Assembly (NCBI GenBank): GCA_933228895.1
Contig: OW121851.1
Location: 111,311,271 to 111,375,270, forward strand
Source of the DNA: Platycnemis pennipes
Taxonomy: Eukaryota > Arthropoda > Insecta > Odonata > Platycnemididae
DNA: 64,000 nt
Direction: 5' to 3'
The notes below the pieces were generated by a model. That model made no database searches. It was not told the origin of the DNA and saw nothing but the letters and a program-made list of their open reading frames with translations. The position numbers and the translations under genes are program-made. Every line of letters begins with the position of its first letter. The stretch's first letter is position 1. Shown piece after piece: positions 10,125 to 21,949 of the stretch.

Positions 10125-10486
10125 AGCGTACCTATTCATGCGTACATACATACGAAACGTACGGTATTTACGGTATTTACAGTATTCATATCTTTCTGCA
10201 GTCAGCGACGGTAATAGATAACCGCGAGGATAAATGGGGAATTGAGATAGATATTGTAGATTCCAATATAAATGTTTAGTCGTAGTGATTTTTTTAATCT
10301 TGAAAATTTTTTTACATCAGGACTCGCGTATCCTTTAGGAAATATAAGTTTGATATATTTGCGGAATTTCCAGTTTAAAAAGTAATGAATGAACTAACAA
10401 TGTAGTGCCATTATTGGCTAAAATTTCACTTGCATCATGACTGCATATCTAGAATTTTCCACAAAGCAGCAAATAGGTAGCATTTG

Positions 10487-10770
10487 CATGCAAATAGTGC
10501 ATGCATGAACTAGTATTTTTTATGCCTGCGTGATAACAAGTGTAAAGTTACGTATCTTCGTTTACAAATGCTCGCCTGGTGATGGTTCACCCACTGCTCT
10601 ACACCCAAGTGGTGGCTTATGGGGTATTATGTTTAAGTAAATGCGTGAAAATCTGAGATGTTGGTAATTACAGCCTCCGCCCATATTAATAATAATGATA
10701 ATATTTATTTTTCCTATGAAACAACATTACAGGCACATATTACATTTAATTTAAATAAGGATTACGTTAG
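10487..10770 (+). mobile_element. LINE 3' end, TAA-tailed subfamily, copy 2
   Basis: Matches 4310-4590: TTTTTATGCCTGCGTGATAA, CTACACCCAAGTGGTGGC, GGGGTATTATG, CCTCCGCCCATA, triplet run, TATGAAACAACATTACA. It is followed directly by an RTE-like tail. Confidence 0.7.
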
Positions 10771-10860
10771 TATGAAGAGGCTGGCCGATAGAAGAATCGA
10801 GTGGAGGGCTGCGTGAAACCAATCCTAGGATTGTTGACCCTTGATGATGATGATTGAATA
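10760..10860 (+). mobile_element. RTE-like LINE 3' tail
   Basis: About 100 bp: GTATGAAGAGGCTGGCC, AGAATCGAGTGGAGGGCTGC, CCTAGGATTGTTGACCC, TGATGATGATT. It encodes the MKRLADRRIEWRAA end of the RTE-like ORF and the triplet tail. Severely 5' truncated. Confidence 0.75.
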
Positions 10861-12109
10861 AGGATAAAGTAGGAATCCCTTTTAGGCATAGCCTGTACTT
10901 GGTATACCTCAAAATCAAAATCCAATTACAATGAGAATAATTGAAACAAAGATAAGTGAACTGAGACTAGATACGTAACATAACATTAAAAGAAAAGATT
11001 ACAGTTTGTTGCTTAATCTCAACCTGTCGGGCATACAGATTATAGTGAGTATTAACCATAGTTACCACAACTACTAAAAACACACCTGGATTTTGTACAT
11101 CAAATAACAATTTTTTCACTCTTTTTAAAAATAATGTTAAACTAATTGTACCTCTTGTGTTATCTGACAATCCAAGAAATAGTTTTGGCCCTATATAGAT
11201 AAATGAACAGGGACAAATTGGGCTTGGGCAAAATATACATTTTTGTGGCTCTTAGGTTGTATACATTGGTTTTTGGTTTTCCCTTAGGTTTATTACCACT
11301 CCTGAGGTAGAACAATTTCAATGCTTTGTAAACTTAAAGATGACGTAAAAGGGATTCTATACAGACTTATTTTTTCCTCCATTGTTTGTTTTTTTTAATA
11401 CGTGATAAAACTGTGTTTGTTTTTCAAACTATCCACCTTGAACTCGGCACTCAAAGCTTCTCCAAAATCTTCAACCCTGCGAAGGTGTCTCGGCTTTTCT
11501 CTTGGTCCTTCCTCTTTAATCCGGCTCTCTTAACAGCAAAGACATTCTCTCCTTTTAAGAGTCTTTACTAAACTTTTGTTATACTTGCTATTGCGAGGGG
11601 ACAACCAAACCCAAGGTAATTTGCGCGTTTAATAATACTTGGAAAGTTCAGTGGTGCCGAAATTGTGAATAGGGACTGAGGGAGGTTAGAGCGAAACTTC
11701 GGTGTCTTTATTTCCAGAAGGCAATCAGGGCCTCACATTGAAGCGTCCCGTTCCAAGATCTTACGCTTGAAAGGACCTCCTCGCAGCAATCACTAAGGGT
11801 TCTGGTAGGGGTGGGCGAAATTTTTCAGTAATCGTTTGCTCGTAACATATGATAAAATAGAAGCATGATCGATTAGTATAAAAATCATTTTAAATTTTAA
11901 TAATTCGACCGAAATAAAAGCTAACATTCTCAAAGAAAATAATGGGTCGAGGATGAGCATTTTATAACAGATGGCCACCATTTATTAAGTCCATAAGTAT
12001 GACGATTGAAAAGTTGTTTCTATCCCACTTAGACATCCCTCGGTTACACTATAACGCTACAACTCGGAGCTCGGATCTTTCATATGCTTTTTAATGCTTT
12101 TTAAACATG
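10861..12109. other. Mostly anonymous AT-rich DNA
   Basis: No gene was found. At 11660-11765 there is weak antisense similarity to the SINE body (AGAGCGAAACTTCGGTGTC, GAAGCGTCCCGTTCC). Nothing else was recognised. Confidence 0.35.
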
Positions 12110-12195
12110 ACGGTTAACGTAATTTTGGTGAGGATTCACCCACTGCCACACACCTTTATGGTGTCTTGCAAGATATCATATAGATGTGCCCTTTG
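12110..12195 (+). mobile_element. Short CR1-like LINE 3' terminus
   Basis: GGTGAGGATTCACCCACTGC, CACACACCTTTATGGTGTC and ATATAGATGTG match the final 80 bp of the family. Everything upstream is lost. Confidence 0.6.
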
Positions 12196-13054
12196 GTGCA
12201 TTATATTTCTAATGTATTGTTGAGACTTGTGTATTATGTATTGTGGTACTCCATGTTGAATCGATGAAATAACAAATCGACATCTACTTAATGCCCTGCG
12301 AAGTTGTATGGTGGTTGGTGAAGGTCATCAAACTGCCTGAGTAGAAGAAAAAGGTTGGGTTATGAAAGGTTGGGTTATAAGAAATAAGTTAAAAAACCCT
12401 ATTAAATATTCTGCAAAAATTTAATACGGATAAAAAATTTGATACAATTGTTGGACCAAAAAAGTGTCTTCGAATCGCAAATCCTACACGTAGAAAAGTA
12501 AGAACAACAACGCCTTAGAATAGTAAGTTTTCCCCTTTCACATACCTTTTTAGTGGCTTTCACGGTATTATGCACTTGTTGATGAAAAGAAAATTTTAAA
12601 AGTGTCTGTTGCAATGATAATATTGTAGAGAATAATTACGTAAATATGAAGAGGTAATCTAATTGTAGAATTGAGTGGAGAGCTGCGTGACAACCAAGGA
12701 TTATTGACTGATTATGGTGATGATGACAATAAATAAATGGTGATCATCTGTTCTGAATTGGTCATCCTCAACACTTTTCTTTTTTTATCATTATCATCGG
12801 ATGGAAATATGCGTGACGGCGTTCAATCAGGTGCACTACAAATGCTGAAGTCCCTTTAGTAATGTTCTGCTTTTCGAGCACATAGCATCAAATCCGGTCT
12901 CCTTGTCTTGTCTAATAGTTATTTCGTTTGGAAAATTTGAATTATAATCAGAGGTTTGTCCCTTTGAGAGTAGTAAATACCATAAGTATTTAGAATTCAT
13001 CTTTTGTAACCAGGATCGACCAAAATCGTGGGCTTCATTTCAATTTTCTTTGGA
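12196..13054. other. AT-rich DNA with a decayed RTE tail
   Basis: At 12628-12725 the plus strand carries a diverged RTE 3' end (AATATGAAGAGG, GAATTGAGTGGAGAGCTGCG, GGTGATGATGAC). Around 12530-12575 a weak CR1 terminal stem is visible (CACATACCTTTTTAGTGGC). Nothing else was recognised. Confidence 0.45.
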
Positions 13055-13330
13055 TCTACATTTACACGATACCCTGCAAGCCACCGCGAGGGTGTGTGGC
13101 AGGGGGTGAAGATCACCAAGCTTGCGCTACTAACATGCAAACAAGCAACCATAGTGTCTCATGCAACTAGATTGTTATTATCTATAGTATTTAAGGGGTT
13201 AATGCATCATGCACTACAGACTAATTTAAAATATTTCCCCTACCTATCCCTTTCCTATGCTGCCTATTCTGTTCTCTTATAGTACGGGGGTGAAATGCTA
13301 TTTTGAATCTATCGGATTCTATCTATTCGG
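13055..13330 (-). mobile_element. CR1-like LINE 3' end, CCGCGAGG subfamily
   Basis: On the plus strand it begins CTACATTTACACGATACCCT, then CCACCGCGAGGGTGTGTGG and CAGGGGGTGAAGATCACC. It continues to the antisense of the last RT codons (TTTGAATCTATCGG). It is the same subfamily as 44605, 34690, 52738 and 54056. Confidence 0.8.
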
Positions 13331-16300
13331 ATCTATCTCTGGATTTCTCTAGGTCCATGAGTGAAACGGTTATAATTCATTCTATCTGCACCCAGCCGTA
13401 GAAGTCGTGAAGGGAGATAATTAGGGCGTGGGGCAAAGTTTAATTCCCGTACGGCACTAAATTGAATCTCTTGCGGTGTTTCGTAATCTAGTTCCGCTCA
13501 TGGGAGTCAGGAAGCTATAATGCCCGCGGAAGGCGATCGGACGAAGTTATGGGAGGGGCATTGCGCTCACAATTCAGATCACCTATCACGAAAGACAAAC
13601 AGCAGGTTCAAATAGGAGTAATGTGCAAAATTTCGGCGTACCAATGGCTTCCTTCATCTGGGTAACTCCGCCATTTTTGTTGTCAAGTGGTTAGAAGTAA
13701 ATCCTTTTAACGTTAATTTAATAAATAATAGTTTAATAATTCTTATGGCCAATTTAGCTACGCTTTTGCGATCACCAGATAGGTATCAGTTACTATTATT
13801 AGTTTTTTTTCAATTTTCGATGAGAAATAATAAATCAGTAATATCAGTTGTCGCCGATACATATTTTCGCGGATTATCATTTCTAGTGTATCTTGGTCAT
13901 GTTCATTTTGTCTCTCTAAAAAAGAGAAGGGTGCAGTGGAATAAAGATTGGCATGTACGAGAGAAGTTTGAAAATATTTAGTTTCTTCTCTGGTGTTATT
14001 ACCGCAAAAAAGTTTGATATAACATTATTGATATAAGTTTACATGTAGCATGAAGGAATACCATTACAAAGTATATGAACGAACAATGCTAGTCATTAAT
14101 CGATGCTTGCACCCTGACATCCTATTGCAGGCACAAAGGTACCAAAAGGTGAGTAGGTATCTAAATAGTCATTTCAAAGTAAGAGGAAATTGTGGATGGT
14201 AATATTTGAACTCTAACTTTCATCGTTCTCTGCCCTTTCAAATAAAACTACTTTTTAGTTCCATGTCCCTAATTTCTTGGCAATAATCTAATTATTTCCA
14301 AGGACGTTAGATTTGTTTCCTGGCGTAAAATCTCTTTTTGCTTTTGTTTAATCACCAATGGCTTATTGGGGGATAATCTTCACCTTTGATTACCTCTATA
14401 TTATATCTCCCCTAGACCTTCCACCCAAGCTAGTATCCAATCCCGAGAGTAGCCACGATCAACTCCTCATATTTTTATGCAGCCCAAAGTATCTCGTGCT
14501 CCAATTACCTCCATGCCTTTTCCGTACTTAACTAATATTCTCCAATCTTTCACCTCCCCTTCAATCCACCCATTTATCCTATTCCTCTTCCACCCTATTC
14601 TTTATTATGCTATGTCTCAATTTTTCCCCCACACACCGTTTATGCTTCCTTTTAGCTTCGTAAACGGTTGAGTGTATGAACGGTGTCAGTATTGACTAGA
14701 GTAGACGATAGTTTAGAATTTAGAGTTTATGAAAATTTGGAGATATTAAAATTAAAAGTGAATTGAATATAGAATTTACTAAAAAGCAATGGACTTCTTG
14801 AATTCCACTCAATATAGTGCTTAGATCAAATCATGAGTAGAATTCACAAAACGTGTGATTCTTTTCTTTACCAGATGAACTTTATTGCCTTTAGTATTAC
14901 ATTTAACTGCTGAAGACCACATTTTTATTTCACTTCACGATATTATACTTTTTCATTTTTTTTACGGCCACATCTCATAAGTTTCGTATGCATGAGTAGG
15001 TATCTCCCTTCGTCAAAGCCAAACTTGTTAACTCGTGCAACTCCACATTCCTTCTTAGAGTTTTGACTTTCTTCGCGTCTTTTCATTCAGGATTACCATC
15101 CTAACATGTATACGTTCCTTTTCGTGGTAATGGATTCTTGGTAGGCGCGTGTCTCATTCTCATACTCAGTTACTAAAACATGTTTGTGTATGGATTAATA
15201 AGTAACTATCTTGATATTTACGTAAAATATGATACCATTACCATGTCTATAACTAGTTCCCGCATTATTGTGGTCAACTTGGACCAACCACGAAACCAAT
15301 GCATGTTCCGTTCATTTAGCCTTCCGTTACATGAAGGTATTTTTCACTCGCCTTCACCGCACTTCCGAAACTCCTCCTTTTCTTTCTCGTCAATTATCTA
15401 GATTGTCCTTCAACTCTCCCATTTTCTTTGCCGCTTTATTCTTGTTTTCAGTGCCTGCTGTCCATCACCTATATACGCAAGTTTTAGTACTTCCTCATTT
15501 GCCTTGAAGTAAATGTCAGACGAAACATCTCGGTATGATGCTTGTGCGCGTAAACCTAGTATATGCATTAAGTCATTGCATACAGCTTTAATGAGCAAAT
15601 ATTCCGAATTTCCTTGGAAAGCACCCGCGTTAATTACTTTGAAAAACTACTGCACTGCAGGCTTAACGAGCGCTAGAAAAAAATGAATGATCTCTTTTGA
15701 AATAAATGGGAAAGTAAATTGCAATTTAGGACTTTCCTTTATCCGAATAATAATTTAAGCATTACAAACAACAAATATTCTTAATCAATAAAAAGAAAGG
15801 ATGACGGTATATTGATAATGTACGCTCAAATTTGAAAAAGTGGAGAATAGCGAAAACCCTATATCTTGATGGTTAGAGAAGAAAAATAATCACGTTTTGA
15901 GATTAAGATGTTGTGTACTCAGTACTTGTCAGGATAGAAACGTTAGGCATACATTGCCTACTTCATTGCAGATGTTGAACATGAAATTAGATAGTAAATA
16001 CATTGAAAATTATTTTCAGATGATTCACACATCAATGGTAGACTTACATTTCGTGGTTAAAATAACTCTAAACCAATCACTTCATTCCCTCTCGCGAATA
16101 ATAATATTGCACTTGGTTCTTTAGATTTTGTTAGAGTCAGACAGTAACATAAGATTTAGATTCGAAATTTGTTCACTCTATGTGAAAGAAATGTTAATTC
16201 ATTTAACTTTCCTACTTACTTATACGAAAAAAACTTATCAGAAATTGGATACACTGTAAATTCATTGTGATACTGAAATACACGAGAATGAAAAGTATTT

Positions 16301-16394
16301 AAAAATTATTTTTGAATGCTTAAGAGACAGTGATTGAGGGTAAATTGTGTTCCATGAGGTATAATGCCGAAAAGAAGGCGAGCTCTCATTCATA
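13331..16394. other. 3-kb anonymous stretch
   Basis: I see no repeat family, RNA gene or coding region here. ORFs up to 79 codons occur but are composition noise, mostly in T/C-rich sequence (14500-14650, 15350-15500). This is the longest stretch of the first half without a recognised transposon, so it may be unique host intergenic or intronic DNA. Confidence 0.4.
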
Positions 16395-18020
16395 CTATTT
16401 CATCATCATCATCGGTCAACAATCCTAGGCTTGGTTTGACTCTGCCCTCCACTCGATTCTTCTATCGTCCAACCTCTTCATATCAACGTAACTCCTTGTT
16501 TTACACCCTTCACAACTTGCTCTATATACGTCATACGAGGCCTGCCTTTTCCAATCTTTCCATTCACTCTTCCCTCAACCATTGTCTTTATTAGGTCATC
16601 GTTTCTTCAGATGTGGCCGAAGAAGTTATCCCGTCTTCTTTTAAGGGTTTTCATTAGACATCTTTTTTCTCCCACTCTTCTTAATACTTCTTCGTTTGTC
16701 ACTCGGCCGATCCATTTTGTCTTCATCATTCTTCGTTAGCACCACATTTCAAATGCCTCCAGCCTTGACATCGCTGCTCCTGTTATCGTTCACGCTTCGC
16801 TGCCATATAGTAAAATGCTCCCGATGTATGTTCTTATGAAATTTTTACTCACTTCCAAGCTTGTATTTGCAGCTGTAAGCAGAATCTTCTTTTGGTAAAA
16901 TACCCCTTTCACCTGGGCTATTCTACTGACAATTTCTCTTTTACTTCGTCCATCCCTGGTTACTCGGATTCCCAGGTAACAGAGCTCTTCCACCCCCTCG
17001 ATTTTTTCTTTTTCTGGTTTAACATTTGTCCTGGCTTCTTTTCTCCTACTACTCATCTATACCTTAGTTTTCTTTGTGTTCATATTCAGGTGATATCTGG
17101 TCAATATCCTTTCCATATTTCCTAGTGTCTTCTTTAAATCTCCTTCCGTTTCTACCATGACTTCTTTGTCGTCGGCGAATCGTAGCATGCTGATTTTCTC
17201 CCCGTGGATATTCACTCCCGGAGACTTTTCTTTGACTTCTTGGGTGGTTTTCTCGATGTAGACAATGAATAATACCGGAGAAAGTGCACAACCGTGTCTC
17301 ACTCCTTTGTTTGTGCTTGATAAACTACTACTGGGTCCTGATTTGAATATGGCCTCCTGGTTTTTATATAAGTTGAGGACAACTCATTGGTCATTGTATG
17401 ATACTCCAATTTCTATGAGATTTCTTAGCACCAAGTTCCCATCGACGTTGCCTTACGCCTTCTCCAAATCTACAAATGCGACGAACATCCGTCGATTCTT
17501 CTCTATTCTCTTCTCAATAAGTAGTCTGAGGACCAGTATCGCTTCTCTTGTACTCTTGTTTTTTTCTGACCCCTAATTGGCCCGCATCCAGGAAATCCTC
17601 AGCTTTTGGTTCTATTCTTCTATAGATGATTCTTTTCAATATTTTAGGAATGTGTCGTTAGGCTTATGGTCGTAAAATGTTCACAGTTCTCAGCGCTCTT
17701 CTTTTTGGCAATAGGGGTTATGACGTTCTTCTCAAAGTCCATCGGTATCTCTCCTGTAGAGTACATGGCGCAGATGGTTTTCTACAGTTGGGTAAATGTA
17801 TTTTCTCCCGCATTTTTATTAGTTCTACGGGAATATCATCTCATCTACAACCAAAGCCTTATTCATCCTCAGGTATCTTACAGCTGCTTCAAATCTTAAG
17901 ATTGGAGCTCCAAAGTCATCCATATTGTCTTCATTGTCCTCTTCGATAACTTTCGCGCTAAGATTTCTTCCATCGTACAAATCTTCTAAGTATTCCTTCC
18001 ATCTCTTCACTTTATCCTCA
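16395..18020 (-). mobile_element. RTE-like LINE, 5'-truncated, longest copy in window
   Basis: A minus-strand element about 1.6 kb long, from the CATCATCATCATCGG tail at 16395 up to coding sequence near 18010. It contains most of the palm and C-terminal part of a reverse transcriptase (see the pseudogene entry). The same 3' end closes fragments at 1462 and 60199. RTE-type elements encode one polyprotein (endonuclease plus RT) and copy their RNA at the target site. Confidence 0.85.
16780..18010 (-). pseudogene. Reverse transcriptase relic of RTE-like LINE
   Basis: Reading leftwards: at 18010-17825 a pre-RT segment with RWKEYLEDLYDG; a palm region with GCALSPVLFIVYIE near 17290-17260; the catalytic box RFADDKEVMVE near 17180 (FADD in place of YADD, usual for this group); then LNMNTKKTKV near 17060 and EELCYLGIRVTRDGRSKREI near 16980. 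The C-terminal pieces are split over several frames by stops and frameshifts, so no continuous ORF exists. The missing part is the whole N-terminal endonuclease. Host function is not expected. The family resembles the craniofacial-development-protein-2-like RT ORFs of many invertebrate genomes. Confidence 0.85.
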
Positions 18021-18187
18021 TGTCGTAATATTTATTTAGTGAAATATGTGTTTTGGAAGTGAAATTAAAGGTCCCGAACGCAAGTGATAATGTTTGCCAC
18101 GCTCATGATTGGTTCGTTTCAGAGGCAAGAATATAATATGAAGCCTGAGCAAGTTATCGAAATTAATATCCATCCCTGAACTTCATT

Positions 18188-18262
18188 CACTCAGGGAAAG
18201 GATTCGAACTCGCAGCTCTCGCTAAAGAGCTAATATTTTTTCCCGCTGTCTATATCAGAGCT
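18188..18262 (+). repeat. Short direct repeat, copy 1
   Basis: GCTAAAGAGCTAATATTTTT, CCCGCTGTC and TCAG recur with few changes at about 18851-18922. The two copies bracket the piggyBac-like fragment in the same orientation. Confidence 0.55.
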
Positions 18263-18270
18263 TAGCAACC

Positions 18271-18726
18271 ATGTTTTCTATGGAAGTAACACCGAAGATG
18301 ATACTGACGATGCATTGTTTTCTTGAAGGGCATGGCAAAAGTGGGGAAGGCAGACGTGAATTAGCTTATAAACAAATAATTGTGAATAGAATTACAGGTG
18401 CGAAGTTGACACAGAAGCAGAAAGAATTGTATCAGAATATAAATATAAGCCTGATTATCAAGAGTAAATTAGACCCAGGGGATGATGTGACAACATTCAC
18501 ATTGACTGATTTTAAAATGTTGAATTTGTCATTACAAAACATCAAAACAAGGGCTGCTAGTTTGAATCTCTCCACAGAGTACCGGGGCTTACTGTTGCTA
18601 CCCAGTTACCATCGACTGTCTAACAAGAGAATGTACTGGGAGGAAAGCTGTGACACTCGTAATGAAATGTTCACCGGGGCTATGCAGAGGAACAGCTTTC
18701 TTTATACCTGTTGTAGTCCTATTTGA
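18271..18726 (+). pseudogene. piggyBac-like transposase fragment
   Basis: This 151-codon ORF is the longest unbroken plus-strand ORF in the window. The C-terminal third (LLLLPSYHRLSNKRMYWEES, then NEMFTGAMQRNSF) resembles the start of the piggyBac DDE domain (pattern of a tyrosine-tryptophan, acidic residues, then M-x-x-x-x-F). The N-terminal part (KLTQKQKELYQNI, DPGDDVTTFTLTDF) is unassigned. The ORF stops soon after and no catalytic aspartates were found downstream, so it is a truncated copy at best. Alternative: an unrelated transposon or a chance ORF. The start chosen is the first ATG and is not supported by other evidence. Confidence 0.4.
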
Positions 18727-18850
18727 CACGTCACTTTAACATTCACTAGTACCACAAATACAGGACCGTAAAAGTAGAATTTTCAAGCATGATTACCAAA
18801 AGAAAACACTGGACAAGCAAGACAATGCTAGTTCAAATCTCTTTCTCCAG

Positions 18851-18922
18851 AGAGAGATTCGAAGTAGTTGCCTTTGGCTAAAGAGCTAATGTTTTATTCC
18901 GCTGTCAATCTCAGTGGTTCCC
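18851..18922 (+). repeat. Short direct repeat, copy 2
   Basis: Second copy of the repeat at 18188-18262 (GCTAAAGAGCTAATGTTTTA, TCCGCTGTC). It could be an internal repeat of the piggyBac-like element. Confidence 0.55.
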
Positions 18923-19224
18923 AAAATGATGTATTGGGAAAGCCGCTGCCGCGAGATTATTGTGGAGAAACGAAAAATTTGTTAGGGGACCAACTTCTGA
19001 ATTGGCTACTCTCACGTCCGACGACATATGGTAAAAGAAATCGAAACACTTCTTCCAATCTATGAACTAAATGCTGTCGAGCGTCAATTTCCATCAGTAT
19101 TAAAGCGGATACTGAAAAAAATCTAAAAGGATTGTCCCGAGATTGTCCTCAGTGTAAAGGGTGCTGCCAACATGAAAATTGGGGAATCATTGGTCTAATC
19201 TAAGGTCTTATATCTGAGGTGAGC

Positions 19225-19862
19225 TCAGCATACATCTACATCTATATAATACCCTCCAAGCCACCATAAAGGTGTGTGGCAGGGGGTGAATTCTCACCTA
19301 ACATGCATCACATATCAGGCATAAAAAACAATTAGTATTTATATACTGTTCTAAACTACACTATTTAAGAAAACATAAAAATAGCAAAGCAAACATGCAA
19401 AAACATGCTGTTACTTGGGTTAGCTTCAAGTCCTTATACCAACATGCCGCTACCAATGTTATCCGTTGCTACACTCGTACTGGATATATTTACCGTTATT
19501 CATATCCAAAAGGAAAGAAAAAAGGACATTTTGAATCTGTCAGTTCGGCAAGCAATTTATCTAATTTTGTGATTATGGTCCAGTCTACCATAGTAAGTTG
19601 TGGTCCGCAAAATATTTTTAGCATCATCACTGAAAATATGGTTTTGAAATTTGTTTAAAAGATTAAGTCTAAATTTCAACCTGCGATCTGACAATGATTC
19701 CCAATTTAATTCATTTAATAGACTGGTTACGCTAATAAGGTTATCATACCGCCCCTTTACAAATCTTGCCGATCTTCGCTGCACACGTTCAAGTTCGTTA
19801 TTTAGACCGATTTCGTAGGGATCCCATGCACTGGCAGCAAATTTAGAAATGAGGTCTTACAA
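19225..19862 (-). mobile_element. CR1-like LINE 3' part
   Basis: On the plus strand it begins CTACATCTATATAATACCCT and CCACCATAAAGGTGTGTGG. It extends through the antisense 3' UTR into codons for QRRSARFVKGRYDN and LNWESLSDRRLKFRLNLLNK (19784-19557). These residues are the C-terminal end of the RT. It lies head-to-head with the plus copy at 20250. Confidence 0.85.
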
Positions 19863-19887
19863 GGGAAAAGTAGCTGATTTCTCGTAC

Positions 19888-19950
19888 AAATCGAGTGGAG
19901 GGCTGCGTCAAACCTATCCTAGGATTGTTGACCCATGATGATGATGATAA
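19888..19950 (+). mobile_element. RTE-like LINE 3' tail
   Basis: CGAGTGGAGGGCTGCGTC, CCTAGGATTGTTGACCC, then TGATGATGATGATAAT. Only 60 bp survive, between the two head-to-head CR1-like copies. Confidence 0.7.
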
Positions 19951-20069
19951 TAATTAACTTGGCATTTGCATTTTCTATTCTTCGGACATTTCTAATTAAG
20001 CCAAATTAGAAGCTCTCATTATTTCATGATACAAGGATTGGCATGATATCGTAAGGAGGAAGGATGGAC

Positions 20070-20225
20070 TGAAATTGGCGTCGGAATTAACCTGCTCTTA
20101 ATGAAAGACCGAAAGACGACCGCAGCTGAACGTCCCATCTGGCTCTAGTCCTGACCTCGAATGCCCCACACAAACCAATCAGTTAACAGGCCACTTACCA
20201 GTTAAAAACCTGATTTACATGATCT
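20070..20225 (-). mobile_element. Diverged SINE fragment
   Basis: Antisense of the SINE body can be followed in order: GGCGTCGGAATTAACC, CTGCTCTTAATGAAAG, GAACGTCCCATC, CACTTACCAGTTAAAAA. The tRNA-like head is lost. It is older than the copies at 7245, 33984 and 43434. Confidence 0.6.
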
Positions 20226-20249
20226 TTCCTGGGGTAAACACATACGTGA

Positions 20250-20880
20250 AATAATGGGTCAAGCTAATCGTTAACTGGGATTCATCAAAAGAGTATTGGG
20301 TAAATGTGCCGATCATGTACGAGAAATCAGCTACTTTTCCCTTGTTAGATCTCATTTGGAATATGCTGCCAGTGTATGGTATCCCTACGAAATCGGTCTA
20401 AATAATGAACTTGAACGTGTGCAGCGAAGATCGGCAAGATTTGTAAAGGGACGATACGATAATTATATTAGCATAACCAGTCTCTTAAAATGAATTGAAA
20501 TGGGAATCATTGTCAGATCGCAGGTTAAAAGTTAGACTTAATCTCTTAAACAAATTCCAAGGTCATATTTTCAGTGATTATGTTAAAAATATTTTGCGAA
20601 CCCCAACTTACTATGGTAGACTGGACCATAATCACAAAAATAGAGAAATTGATTGCCGAACTGACAGATTCAAAATGTCCTTTTTTCCTCGTACTATTAG
20701 GGATATGAATAACGGTAAATATATCCAGTACGAGTGTAGCAATGGATAACATTGGTAGCTGCATGTTGGTGTAAGGACTTAAAGCTAACCAACTAACAGC
20801 ATGTTTTTGCATGTATGCTTTGCTATTTTTATCTTTTTTTAAATAGTGTAGTTTTGAACAGTTCCTATATAAGGTCTAAT
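20250..20880 (+). mobile_element. CR1-like LINE 3' part
   Basis: Matches the 19225-19862 copy in inverse orientation and extends slightly further 5'. It holds the RT C-terminus (next entry) and the 3' UTR. The terminal stem is lost because the second copy begins at 20884. Confidence 0.85.
20296..20749 (+). pseudogene. RT C-terminal relic of CR1-like LINE
   Basis: Two frames joined by a frameshift near 20493. The first gives YFSLVRSHLEYAASVWYPYE and ELERVQRRSARFVKGRYDN (thumb region typical of CR1/jockey-group RTs). The second gives WESLSDRRLKVRLNLLNKFQ and DRFKMSFFPRTIRDMN, ending at the normal C-terminus. Catalytic motifs lie upstream and are absent. It has no function other than as a fossil. 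Confidence 0.85.
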
Positions 20881-20883
20881 CTA

Positions 20884-21280
20884 ATAATGTTGAAAATATT
20901 TTGCGAACCCAAACTTACTATAGCAGACTGGATCATAATCATAAAATTAGAGAAATTGATTGCCGAACTGATAGATTCAAAATGTCCTTTTTCCCTCGTA
21001 CAATTAGAGATACGAATAACGGTAAATATGTCCAATCAGAGAGTAGCAATGGATAGCATTGGTAGCTGCATGTTGGTATGACTACTTAAAATTAACCCTA
21101 GGTACTAACAGTGTGTTTTGGCATGCTTGCTTTGCAATTTCTATCTTTTTTAAATAGTGATGTTTTGACTTGTATATTAATACGATTCCTTTTTTATGCA
21201 TGATATGCAGTGCATATTTGGTCTGAAATCACCCCCTGCCACACACATTTGTGGTGGCTTGCAGGTTATTTTGTGGATGT
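20884..21280 (+). mobile_element. Second CR1-like LINE 3' end in direct tandem
   Basis: Restarts at TGTTGAAAATATTTTGCGAA, equivalent to about 20580, and runs through the 3' UTR to the stem CTGCCACACACATTTGTGG and a GTGGATGTATATGTA end. It follows the first copy immediately, in the same orientation. Confidence 0.8.
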
Positions 21281-21949
21281 ATATGTAAAAACATCTACTA
21301 CTGCCTCGATTTGAACTGGGGCCCTCGTGACGCAGACACCTTATGCCAACGCCGGCTCATGAACCCGGAATATTCCAGTGGGAATCATGTGCCCTTGCAA
21401 CCTCTGAGTGGAAATTCTAAATTTCATCGCATTTTGAGAAATTAGGCGCCTCCGAAGCCCTTCGAGGGTTGATCTTGACAGGAGCACCCTCGTTCGAGAA
21501 GGAAGCGGAGATCCCTCCCTCTTTGCCCAAACAAACCGAACTTCACTGGAGATAGGTGTTCTCCGCCATAGAAGTCAAACCACGCGTGCGGAACACTTGT
21601 GGGAATCGGGGAGTCTGATGCGAGGGACGAATGGGTTTCGGGAAAAGGGCCCAAATTATCGCCAATCCTCCCTCGCCACCCGTCAAGGGGGCCGGGGCGG
21701 GGATGGTACGAGCCTTGCGGTATTTCTTGCGATATGCCACCTCGTTCGTACGGTTCCAATTCCAAGGCTTTGAAGGGAGGGGAGGGCAAGCACGTTTTGC
21801 CATAAAAAAAGCTCTTTAATTTTTTCATCAGCGAACATCAAATATCCGATGCGATTTAAATGTGTAGGATAAATTGTATGGAACTCACTCACAGGAAATG
21901 AATTTAAATCGTGTACCCTCCTCACTGTTTTATTGTAATTCACCATGGT
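21281..21949. other. Unassigned GC-richer stretch, 21430-21830
   Basis: About 400 bp are distinctly GC-richer than the surroundings, with overlapping ORFs on both strands (for example 21442-21828 minus, 128 codons; proline/glycine-rich, no domain). It could be host regulatory or exon-like DNA, or part of an unrecognised element. Confidence 0.35.

Noticed and set aside
21442..21828. 128-codon minus-strand ORF
   Set aside because: Overlapped by open frames on both strands; composition effect of a GC-rich block, no recognisable motif.
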